Part shown: in pieces, positions 1 through 5,468 of the stretch
Numbering within the stretch: position 1 is the stretch's first letter
How the letters are laid out: the number at the start of each line of letters is the position of its first letter
From: Betaproteobacteria bacterium
Lineage (GTDB): Bacteria > Pseudomonadota > Gammaproteobacteria > Burkholderiales > SG8-39
Direction: 5' to 3'
DNA: 5,791 bases
NCBI GenBank assembly: GCA_019245555.1
Contig: JAFARH010000318.1
Coordinates: forward strand, 1-5,791
The notes under the pieces: model-generated
Database searches by the model: none
What the model was told of the DNA's origin: nothing
Seen by the model: only the letters and a program-made list of their open reading frames with translations
Position numbers and translations under genes: made by a program

Positions 1-144
1 GCAGCGTCTCGCGGGTATTAGGCCGCGAGAGCGAAACGCTCGTCGTTGGCGTTTGTAGTGTTTCCAGACTGGATTTACGAGGTGATCTGGTCCTCGGCAT
101 GCCCTGCGCTGCTTCGTTGCCCACGTCGAAACCAGGTCGCCCCC
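1..144 (-). ncRNA. ssrA: tmRNA (transfer-messenger RNA), 5' part, cut by the left window edge
   Basis: tmRNA acts with SmpB to rescue ribosomes stalled on broken mRNAs and tags the nascent peptide for proteolysis. On the minus strand the mature 5' end fits position 144: GGGGGCG as the 5' acceptor half, followed by the tmRNA-typical GGTTTCGACG. GCATGCCGAGG comes next. Pseudoknot 1 is intact: stem 1 pairs 92-97 with 78-82, and stem 2 pairs CCAGA (86-90) with TCTGG (64-68). The resume codon GCC is at 48-50 and the tag reads ANDERFALAA, then TAA at 18-20. The tag stop lies in the loop of an 8-bp helix pairing 23-30 with 7-14, matching helix 5 of known tmRNAs. The remaining pseudoknots and the 3' acceptor half with CCA lie beyond position 1. 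The tag resembles those I recall from betaproteobacteria. No protein gene competes for this stretch. Confidence 0.96.
18..50 (-). other. tmRNA tag reading frame (ANDERFALAA plus stop)
   Basis: Reading the minus strand from GCC at 48-50 gives Ala-Asn-Asp-Glu-Arg-Phe-Ala-Leu-Ala-Ala and then TAA. The ending Ala-Leu-Ala-Ala is the usual degron recognised by ClpXP. There is no start codon or Shine-Dalgarno site, as expected, because translation resumes here on a stalled ribosome. Confidence 0.95.
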
Positions 145-157
145 GGATTCAGCGTGC

Positions 158-163
158 ATTCTA
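158..163 (-). promoter_or_regulatory. Candidate -10 box for ssrA
   Basis: The minus strand carries TAGAAT (5 of 6 matches to TATAAT) ending 13 nt before the mature tmRNA 5' end. This would place the transcript start a few nucleotides upstream of an RNase P-processed 5' end. I see no good -35 box at 16-18 nt; that position falls inside the 3' end of the oxidoreductase gene. The call is tentative. Confidence 0.4.
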
Positions 164-166
164 CTC

Positions 167-1144
167 TTACCAACCCTTTAGAACGAGTTTGCCGATCATG
201 GTTCCGGACTCGAGTTGCGCGTGCGCCTTGCGCAAGTTGGCGGCGTTGATCGGCGACAGCGTCTGCTTGAGCGTGCCGCGCAGTTTTCCGCTGTCGAGCC
301 AGTCGGCGACCTGATTCAGGAGCTTGTGCTGCTCGATCATGTCGTGCGTCTGAAAGCGCGGCCGGGTGAACATGAGCTCGAAGCAGATCGCGGCGCTCTT
401 GGCGCGAACGGCATCGACGTTGAGCGGTGCCTTGTTGCTGACGATGAGCACGATCGCGCCTTGCGGCGCGATGAGATCGCCGATCGTCGCCCAGTGCTCA
501 TCGACCTCGTTGAAGTTCGCGATGTAGTCGACGTTCTTCATGCCGAGCGCCTCGATCTGCGGCCGCATCGGCTTGCGGTGGTCGATGACGTGGTCGGCGC
601 CGAGCTCCTTGCACCAAGTGATGGTCTCCGGCCGCGAGGCGGTGGCGATGACCTTGAGCTCGGCGATCTTCGCGAGCTGGATAGCGATCGAGCCGACGCC
701 GCCGGCACCGCCGATGATGAGGAGCGATCTGCCTTTCTGCACCTTCATGCGATCGTAGAAGGCTTCCCACGCTGTGATGGCGGTGAGCGGAATCGCCGCG
801 GCTTGCGCGAAGTCCAGTTTCTGAGGTTTGCGGCCGACGATGCGCTCGTCGACCAGGTGGTATTCGCTGTCGCAGCCGGGCCGTGTGACGTCGCCCGCGT
901 AATAGACGGCATCGCCCGGCTTGAAGAGCGTCACTTGCGGACCGACCGCAGCCACGGTGCCGGCCGCGTCCCAGCCCAGCACGCGTGGGCTTGGGCTGCC
1001 GGCTTTGCGCTGCTTCGTGTCCACTGGGTTTACGGACACCGCTTCCACCTGCACCAACAGGTCACGCCCGCTCGGCGTGGGCTTCGGCAGCTCGATGTCG
1101 TTGAGCGAGGCGATGTCGGTTCCGGTTTGGGCAACAGCTTTCAT
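167..1144 (-). CDS. Zinc-type alcohol dehydrogenase-like / quinone oxidoreductase family protein (MDR superfamily)
   Basis: This is a 325-residue medium-chain dehydrogenase/reductase, probably a cytoplasmic NAD(P)H-dependent reductase of quinones or other reactive carbonyls; the substrate cannot be read from sequence. The N-terminal GroES-like domain contains SVNPVDTK (37-44) and GWDAAGTV (57-64). The Rossmann domain carries GGAGGVG at 145-151, followed by the LGADHVIDH element (181-189). The cysteine cluster of the structural zinc site is absent, which fits the zinc-free subgroup. The C-terminal SPINAANLRKAHAQLESG region is typical of the 'zinc-binding alcohol dehydrogenase' family (about 330 residues). 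I chose the ATG at 1144 over a longer upstream reading because family homology begins at MKAV, GGAG (1150-1153) precedes it at 5-6 nt, and ATGA overlaps the phosphatase stop, implying translational coupling. The stop lies only 22 nt before tmRNA, with no terminator between. Confidence 0.93.
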   Translation of the reverse strand: MKAVAQTGTDIASLNDIELPKPTPSGRDLLVQVEAVSVNPVDTKQRKAGSPSPRVLGWDAAGTVAAVGPQVTLFKPGDAVYYAGDVTRPGCDSEYHLVDERIVGRKPQKLDFAQAAAIPLTAITAWEAFYDRMKVQKGRSLLIIGGAGGVGSIAIQLAKIAELKVIATASRPETITWCKELGADHVIDHRKPMRPQIEALGMKNVDYIANFNEVDEHWATIGDLIAPQGAIVLIVSNKAPLNVDAVRAKSAAICFELMFTRPRFQTHDMIEQHKLLNQVADWLDSGKLRGTLKQTLSPINAANLRKAHAQLESGTMIGKLVLKGW

Positions 1145-1800
1145 AGGTGCTCCAACAGTTCTCGAGGATGGGAAATGATGGCGTCGGCGTTCCAGGTTTG
1201 CGGTCCCGGATTGTCGGCGCCGTGATAGCCGTATTCCACCGCGACGCAGCGCATGCCTGCGGCTCGCGCCGCCTGGATGTCGCGCAGGTCGTCGCCGACG
1301 TAGACGCAATCGGCCGGTGAAAGGCTGAGCTGCTTGGCCGCGAGGAGCAGCGGCGCCGGGTGCGGCTTGAGATGCGGGGTCGAGTCGCCGCAGACTACGC
1401 ACGCTGGCGTGACGGCAAGCTCGCGCACGAGGGGCGAGGTGAAACGCGTCGCCTTGTTGGTCACGATGCCCCAGGTGATGCGCCGTGCGGTCAGCTCGCC
1501 AATGAGGTCATGCATGCCGTCGAAGAGGCGAGTGTGGACACAGATCGCGGCGGCATAGTTGTCCAGAAATTCGTCTTTCATCGCCGCGTAATCTGCGTGC
1601 TCGGGCGTCATATCGAAGCCGATTCGCAATAAGCCTCGCGCACCCATGGAAGCGTAGGGCCGTACCGTGTCCGGGGGCAGAGCAGCGAGGCCGCGCTTCT
1701 TGCGCATGGTGTTCACCGCCGCCGCGAGATCGGGCGCGGTGTCGGCGAACGTGCCATCGAAGTCGAAAAGCGCTGCTTGTGCGGCTCGCCTATTGGTCAC
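1141..1800 (-). CDS. gph: HAD-family phosphatase, phosphoglycolate phosphatase (Gph) or MurNAc-6-phosphate phosphatase (MupP) type
   Basis: This 219-residue soluble HAD hydrolase has all family motifs: motif I DFDGT at 13-17 (nucleophile D13, general acid D15), motif II T114/N115 in GIVTNK, motif III K145 in HLKPHP, and motif IV GDD at 169-171 with D174. An alpha-helical C1 cap lies between about residues 20 and 90. Automatic annotation would call it phosphoglycolate phosphatase, which removes 2-phosphoglycolate. Its place directly after ubiG matches, as I recall, the Pseudomonas mupP position, where the enzyme dephosphorylates MurNAc-6-phosphate in peptidoglycan recycling. Sequence by eye does not separate the two. 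The start is GTG at 1800, overlapping the ubiG stop by 11 bp. No Shine-Dalgarno site is visible and no ATG occurs before residue 32, so initiation is probably coupled to ubiG. The stop overlaps the next start as ATGA. Confidence 0.92.
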   Translation of the reverse strand: MTNRRAAQAALFDFDGTFADTAPDLAAAVNTMRKKRGLAALPPDTVRPYASMGARGLLRIGFDMTPEHADYAAMKDEFLDNYAAAICVHTRLFDGMHDLIGELTARRITWGIVTNKATRFTSPLVRELAVTPACVVCGDSTPHLKPHPAPLLLAAKQLSLSPADCVYVGDDLRDIQAARAAGMRCVAVEYGYHGADNPGPQTWNADAIISHPRELLEHL

Positions 1801-2485
1801 GCACGCAGCGCAAGAGGTAGTTTACGTCGCAGTCCGCTTCCAACTTGTAGCGCTGGGTGAGCGGGTTGTAGGTCATGCCGATCAGCTCGGCCACGCGCAG
1901 GCCTGCATCGCGGGCAAAGCGCGAGAGCTCCGATGGTTTGATGAAGCGCTGGTAGTCGTGCGTTCCCTTTGGGAGGAGACGCAGCACGTACTCGGCGCCG
2001 ATGACAGCGAAGAGGTAAGACTTTGGATTCCGGTTGATCGTGGAGAAGAAGACCTGGCCCCCCGGGCGCACGAGGCGCGCGCAAGCAGCGACCATGCTTC
2101 CCGGATCGGGCACGTGCTCGAGGAGCTCCATGCAGGTCACCACGTCGAAGTCGCCGGCGTGGCGTGCGGCATACTCATCGGTCGCGACCTTCTCGTACGT
2201 AACCTGCGCCTTGCTTTGCAGAAGGTGCAATTGGGCGACGCGCAGCGGTTTCTCCGCGAGATCGATGCCGGTGACGCGGGCGCCGCGCCCCGCCATCGCC
2301 TCGGCGAGGATGCCCCCGCCGCAGCCGACGTCGAGCACGCTTTTGCCTGCGAGATGCGCTCGCTCATCGATCCAATGGAGGCGCAGGGGATTGATCTCGT
2401 GCAGCGGACGGAACTCGCCATGCGGGTCCCACCAGCGCGAGGCGAGCTGGCTGAATTTCTCGAGCTCGGCCGGATCGGCGTTCAT
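1790..2485 (-). CDS. ubiG: Ubiquinone biosynthesis O-methyltransferase UbiG
   Basis: UbiG performs both O-methylations of ubiquinone synthesis, including the last step from demethylubiquinol, using S-adenosylmethionine at the inner membrane surface. The 231 residues match the usual length. SAM-binding motif I is LDVGCGGG at 51-58, followed by GIDLAE at 73-78, the acidic EHVPDP segment near 123-128 and PGG at 141-143. The stretch from [11 protein letters not shown] (150-160) through [12 protein letters not shown] and KPSEL is a UbiG hallmark, with the membrane-associating insertion. The N-terminal [20 protein letters not shown] is equally typical. The start is ATG at 2485; upstream there is only a weak GGGA, and the U-tract of the previous gene's terminator ends about 15 nt away. 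The gene is followed by the phosphatase with an 11-bp overlap, so the two are surely co-transcribed. Confidence 0.97.
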   Translation of the reverse strand: MNADPAELEKFSQLASRWWDPHGEFRPLHEINPLRLHWIDERAHLAGKSVLDVGCGGGILAEAMAGRGARVTGIDLAEKPLRVAQLHLLQSKAQVTYEKVATDEYAARHAGDFDVVTCMELLEHVPDPGSMVAACARLVRPGGQVFFSTINRNPKSYLFAVIGAEYVLRLLPKGTHDYQRFIKPSELSRFARDAGLRVAELIGMTYNPLTQRYKLEADCDVNYLLRCVRDQ

Positions 2486-2499
2486 CGGGCCATTGTCCC

Positions 2500-2527
2500 A
2501 AAAAAAAGCCCCGCCAAAGCGGGGCTT
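2500..2527 (-). terminator. Rho-independent terminator of the Ser-tailed OmpA gene
   Basis: On the minus strand a 9-bp stem AAGCCCCGC / GCGGGGCTT with loop TTTG (2506-2527) is followed by an unbroken run of T (2500-2507). It lies 20 nt after the OmpA stop codon and about 15 nt before the ubiG ATG. Confidence 0.92.
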
Positions 2528-2547
2528 CGTTTCACAGCGAAGACCGA

Positions 2548-3429
2548 TTACTTGTTCGTCGTCGATCCCGATTCGCTCGAGGACGAGCCGCTCGCGCTTC
2601 CCGTGCTGGAGCTGTTCGAGGTCGAGCCAGCCGACGACGTCGAAGAAGAGCCGGTCGACGCGGTCGAATCGCGGCTGCCGAGGAGTTCGGCGTCTACGCG
2701 ACGATCGGGCTGCAGGCAGGCGATCAGCTTCTGGTTCTTGTTGCTGTCCTTGCCGAGGTTGTTGCACTCGCTGCCGGTGACGGGCTCGCTCTTGCCCTTG
2801 CCCTCGGCCGTGATTCGGCTCGAGTCGACGCCTTTCTGCGCCAGGTAATCGGCCACGGCCTGCGCGCGCTCTTCGGATAGCTGCTGGTTGTAATCCTCGG
2901 AGCCAATGCGGTCGGCATGTCCCGTGAGCACCACTCGGTCGACATTCGCGCCTTGTGCATCCTGCGCGAGCTGGTCGAGCTTCGTTTGACCGCCGGGCAA
3001 GAGCTCAGCGCTGTTGAACGGGAAAAGCACGTCGGTGTTCAGCGTGATCTTCTCGATCACCGGCGCCGCGGGTGCTGCCGCAAGGGCCTGTGGCTCGGGC
3101 GCCGGGGCGGGTGCAGCAGCAACCGGCGCCACCGGAGCAGAAGCGGTGGGCGTCATGTCGCATGGCGCAGCTGCCTTGTCGGGCGTCCATTCGGCGCCAC
3201 CGTGCCAGCAAAGGCCAAATGGGCTCGTGGCGACTACACCGGCGCCGGAGCCGACATAACCGGGGGCGGGCGGCGGGCTGCCGATACGCGCCGTGGCGCC
3301 TGCCGGTTGCGGTGAGGTGCTCTTGGTAACTGCATTGCTGGTCGTGTAGTTCGACTGTGCGGACGCCACTTGTGCGTACGCTCCGCCGGCCAGCGCGGCG
3401 ATAAGCACTGCCAGAATTTGCTTCTCCAT
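2548..3429 (-). CDS. OmpA family protein with Ser-rich C-terminal tail
   Basis: This 293-residue protein is exported and probably links the outer envelope to peptidoglycan. A signal peptide covers about residues 1-19 or 1-24 (cleavage after AYA or ASA). Residues 25-95 hold no beta-barrel but a short region with FGLCW and C74/C90, a likely disulfide pair resembling the N-terminus of betaproteobacterial OmpA proteins. A Pro/Ala linker runs from about 93 to 123. The OmpA C-terminal domain covers about 126-250, with TGHAD (169-173) and LSEERA (184-189); D173 and R188 fit the diaminopimelate-binding pair. C222 and C238 form the second Cys pair of this subfamily. Residues 251-293 are low-complexity, 21 of 43 being Ser. 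The start ATG at 3429 has an excellent AAGGAG (3436-3441) 6 nt upstream. The gene lies between two intrinsic terminators, so it is probably monocistronic with its own promoter in 3430-3526, which I could not identify. Confidence 0.93.
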   Translation of the reverse strand: MEKQILAVLIAALAGGAYAQVASAQSNYTTSNAVTKSTSPQPAGATARIGSPPPAPGYVGSGAGVVATSPFGLCWHGGAEWTPDKAAAPCDMTPTASAPVAPVAAAPAPAPEPQALAAAPAAPVIEKITLNTDVLFPFNSAELLPGGQTKLDQLAQDAQGANVDRVVLTGHADRIGSEDYNQQLSEERAQAVADYLAQKGVDSSRITAEGKGKSEPVTGSECNNLGKDSNKNQKLIACLQPDRRVDAELLGSRDSTASTGSSSTSSAGSTSNSSSTGSASGSSSSESGSTTNK

Positions 3430-3435
3430 CCTCGT

Positions 3436-3441
3436 CTCCTT
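3436..3441 (-). promoter_or_regulatory. Strong Shine-Dalgarno site of the Ser-tailed OmpA gene
   Basis: AAGGAG on the minus strand lies 6 nt before the ATG at 3429. It is the best ribosome-binding site in the window, fits a highly expressed outer-membrane protein and fixes the start. Confidence 0.85.
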
Positions 3442-3466
3442 GTACGAAGGTCTAAACGTTGCCGTG

Positions 3467-3504
3467 CCAGGCGGATCAGCTCGGCATGGTCCAGATGGAT
3501 CAGC
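3467..3504. repeat. Imperfect 14-bp direct repeat in the OmpA leader region
   Basis: CCAGGCGGATCAGC (3467-3480) and CCAGATGGATCAGC (3491-3504) match at 12 of 14 positions and start 24 bp apart. They lie between the upstream terminator and the OmpA start, where the promoter should be. They could be paired regulator sites or a chance small duplication. Confidence 0.5.
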
Positions 3505-3520
3505 AATTCATGTGCCGCAA

Positions 3521-3546
3521 AACAAAAACCCCGCCGAAGCGGGGTT
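3521..3546 (-). terminator. Rho-independent terminator of the OmpA lipoprotein gene
   Basis: On the minus strand an 8-bp stem AACCCCGC / GCGGGGTT closes a TTCG loop as C(UUCG)G, the exceptionally stable tetraloop (3527-3546). It is followed by TTTGTTTT. It lies 27 nt after the lipoprotein stop, so it ends the transcription unit coming from the amidohydrolase side. Confidence 0.9.
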
Positions 3547-3573
3547 CTCGTAGGCCTGTAAGACTATTGACGG

Positions 3574-4119
3574 CTAGAGGCGTCGTGTCCCGATGACTTC
3601 GATCTCAACGCGGCGGTTCTTGGCGCGGCCTTCCTTCGTACGGTTGTCCGCGACGGGCTGCTTCTTGCCCTTGCCTTCGGTGTAAACGCGGTTCGCCTCG
3701 ATTCCCTTGGAGACGAGGTAGGCCTTCACCGATTCCGCGCGGCGCACGGAAAGCTTCTGGTTGTAGGCATCGCTGCCGATCGAGTCGGCGTGGCCGATCG
3801 CGATCACGACTTCCAGGCTGATGCCGCGCACCTTGGCAGAGAGATCGTCGAGCTTCGCTTTGCCATCGGGCTTCACCACCGACTTGTCGAAGTCGAACAG
3901 CACGTCGGAAGCAAATGTCACCTTCTCGGCAACAGGCTTCGGCTTCGGCGCTTCCACCGGCTTCACTTCCTGCACCGGTTGCGGCGCCGGAGCAGGCGCG
4001 GGGGTAGGCGCAGCGGGCTTCGGCGCTGGCGTGGCCGCGGGCTTCGTCGCTTCATCGGTGGCGCAGCCGGCCGCGAAAGCGAGCGCGATTGCGAGCACCG
4101 AGATGTTCTTCATCTTCAT
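3574..4119 (-). CDS. OmpA family lipoprotein (Pal-like peptidoglycan binder)
   Basis: This 181-residue protein probably attaches to the outer membrane through a lipid and binds peptidoglycan. The N-terminus MKMKNISVLA, a hydrophobic stretch and FAAGC (lipobox, C19) indicate a signal peptidase II lipoprotein; position -3 is Ala instead of the usual Leu. A Pro/Ala/Lys-rich linker fills about 20-65. The OmpA C-terminal domain spans about 66-178, with FASDVLFDFDKS (69-80), IGHAD (108-112) and LSVRRA (123-128); D112 and R127 fit the peptidoglycan-binding pair. Unlike the two neighbouring paralogues it lacks the late Cys pair and has NRTKEGRAKNRR, the more classical OmpA/Pal ending. The start is ATG at 4119, with AGGGGG (4124-4129) 4 nt upstream; ATG at 4113 is also possible. 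It follows the amidohydrolase stop by 26 nt and ends before a terminator. Confidence 0.92.
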   Translation of the reverse strand: MKMKNISVLAIALAFAAGCATDEATKPAATPAPKPAAPTPAPAPAPQPVQEVKPVEAPKPKPVAEKVTFASDVLFDFDKSVVKPDGKAKLDDLSAKVRGISLEVVIAIGHADSIGSDAYNQKLSVRRAESVKAYLVSKGIEANRVYTEGKGKKQPVADNRTKEGRAKNRRVEIEVIGTRRL

Positions 4120-4145
4120 GCGTCCCCCTGAAAAATCCATTTGGA

Positions 4146-5468
4146 TCAAGGCCCTGCGAGAGAGCCGAGCGCATTCTGCCATAAGCGCGCGCGATTTTCC
4201 AAGCGAGAAAAGGCCTCATTGAGCAATTTTCCCTCTCGAACGCGCGCTTCACCCGCGACCCAGACATCGGTCACGTGCTCGCGTCCCGCTGCATAGACGA
4301 GATGGGAAACTGGATCGAAGCACGGCGCGAGTTCCGGGCCGCGCAGCGCGACCGCAGTGAGGTCCGCCGCCTTGCCGGCGGTGATCGAGCCGATGCGATC
4401 GGCGAGGCCGAGCGCCTGCGCTCCGCCGAGCGTAGCGGCCCGCAGCGCGGCGTGCGCGGGCATCGCCTGCGCATCACCAGCGACGGCCTTTGCGACCAGC
4501 GCGGCGAGGCGCATCTCCTCGAACATGTCGAGCCGGTTGTTGCTCGCAGCGCCATCGGTGCCGAGCGCGATGTTGACGCCGGCATTTGCGAGCTTTGCGA
4601 TTGGAGCGAAGCCGCTCGCCAGCTTCAAGTTAGATGACGGGCAGTGCGCGACGCTGCAGCCATGGCGCGCAAGGAGCGCGATCTCATCCGGCGTGAGGTG
4701 CACGGAGTGCACCGAGATGAGATTCGGCGTGAGCAGATTCAGCCGCCGAAGACGCTCGATCGGCCGCACGCCGTGCTCGGCGAGCGAAGCTTGGACTTCG
4801 TGGTCGGTCTCATGCACATGCGCGTGCACCGGAAGATCGAGCTCGGCAGCGAGGGTCGCGATTTGCCGGAAGCTCGCGTCCGACACCGTGTAGGGCGCAT
4901 GCGGCGCGAGCGTGAATGAAACAAGCGGCTCGTCGCGATAGCGATCGCGCAGCTCGAGGCCCTTGCGAAGGTAATCGCCGGCGTCTACGGCATAGGCGGA
5001 AGGAAATTCGATCACGATGATGCCGTGCGACGAGCGCATGCCTGCTTCGAGCGCGGATTCGAGCGCGGCATCGGGGAAGAAATACATGTCGTTGAAGCAC
5101 GTGATGCCGCCGCGGAGCATCTCCGCGCAAGCGAGGAGCGTTCCGTCGCGCACAAAGTCTGGCGAGACATGGCGCTTCTCGGCCGGCCAGATGTGCTCCT
5201 GCAGCCAACTCATGAGGGGCAGGTCGTCGGCGAGCCCGCGCATCAAGGTCATCGCGGCATGCGTATGCGCGTTGACGAGCCCTGGAGCGAGGATGTGCTC
5301 GTCGAGTACTACGGGTTCGTAGCCGACGAATCGCTGGCGCGCCTCCTCAGCCGGCAGCAGCGCTTCGATCTTGCCGTCGCGAACTGCGACGGCGTGGTCG
5401 GTCAGGACACGGTCTGCCGGCTCGATGGGAACGAGCCAGCGGGGGAAAACGATGAAGCTGTTAGTTAT
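4146..5468 (-). CDS. mtaD: TRZ/ATZ family amidohydrolase, 5-methylthioadenosine/S-adenosylhomocysteine deaminase-like, probable ATA start
   Basis: This is a cytoplasmic metal-dependent amidohydrolase, probably deaminating methylthioadenosine or S-adenosylhomocysteine, by-products of polyamine synthesis and SAM methylation. With the start at 5468 it has 440 residues, the family length. Metal-site motifs appear in order: NAHTH (H68, H70), HVHE (H217, E220), VHSVH (H254) and LGTDGAASNN (D305). E97 in HIWPAE and H190 in APHAP also fit the family active site. The first ATG (5252, residue 73) comes after the HxH pair and would destroy the enzyme. No ATG, GTG or TTG exists in frame before it, yet the frame encodes a normal N-terminal beta-sandwich (FPRWLVPIEPADRVL). 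The best start is ATA at 5466-5468, overlapping the OmpA stop as ATAA, with AAGG (5478-5481) 9 nt upstream. Related enzymes also precede ubiG in Pseudomonas. Substrate assignment is less sure than family. Confidence 0.88.
   Translation of the reverse strand: MTNSFIVFPRWLVPIEPADRVLTDHAVAVRDGKIEALLPAEEARQRFVGYEPVVLDEHILAPGLVNAHTHAAMTLMRGLADDLPLMSWLQEHIWPAEKRHVSPDFVRDGTLLACAEMLRGGITCFNDMYFFPDAALESALEAGMRSSHGIIVIEFPSAYAVDAGDYLRKGLELRDRYRDEPLVSFTLAPHAPYTVSDASFRQIATLAAELDLPVHAHVHETDHEVQASLAEHGVRPIERLRRLNLLTPNLISVHSVHLTPDEIALLARHGCSVAHCPSSNLKLASGFAPIAKLANAGVNIALGTDGAASNNRLDMFEEMRLAALVAKAVAGDAQAMPAHAALRAATLGGAQALGLADRIGSITAGKAADLTAVALRGPELAPCFDPVSHLVYAAGREHVTDVWVAGEARVREGKLLNEAFSRLENRARLWQNALGSLAGP
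4173..4202 (-). promoter_or_regulatory. Candidate sigma-70 promoter for the OmpA lipoprotein
   Basis: Inside the 3' end of the amidohydrolase gene the minus strand has TTGGAA (4197-4202), an 18-nt spacer and CAGAAT (4173-4178) preceded by TGG, which makes an extended -10. Each hexamer matches consensus at 4 of 6 positions. The start would fall near 4166 and give a leader of about 47 nt. This would let the lipoprotein be expressed above its upstream operon partners. Confidence 0.4.

Noticed and set aside
46..314. Two short plus-strand frames at the left edge
   Set aside because: They overlap the tmRNA gene and the oxidoreductase 3' end in antisense and have no support.
215..1225. Long open frame (336 codons) on the plus strand
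   Set aside because: It is antisense to the oxidoreductase, which has clear domain motifs. Its product is Arg/Asp/Val-rich without recognisable motifs, typical of complementary frames in GC-rich genes.
1145..1402. N-terminal extension of the oxidoreductase to 411 residues
   Set aside because: The extra residues are Arg/Pro-rich, lie out of frame inside the phosphatase gene and precede the conserved MKAV start, which has its own GGAG site.
2486..2767. N-terminal extension of UbiG to 325 residues
   Set aside because: It would translate through the terminator hairpin and the antisense-like frame of the OmpA tail; UbiG homology begins at the ATG at 2485.
1667..2848. Long open frame (393 codons) on the plus strand
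   Set aside because: It runs antisense across the phosphatase, ubiG, a terminator and the OmpA 3' end. It crosses gene borders and has no family features.
3430..3526. Small coding-looking frame (TTG at 3506, reading LIHLDHAELIRLARQRL)
   Set aside because: It looks amphipathic but lacks a ribosome-binding site, starts on TTG just after a terminator and runs out of frame into the OmpA gene; the pattern largely reflects the 14-bp direct repeat.
4120..4182. Longer start for the OmpA lipoprotein at 4182
   Set aside because: It would place 21 polar residues before the signal peptide and overlap the amidohydrolase; the AGGGGG site points to 4119.
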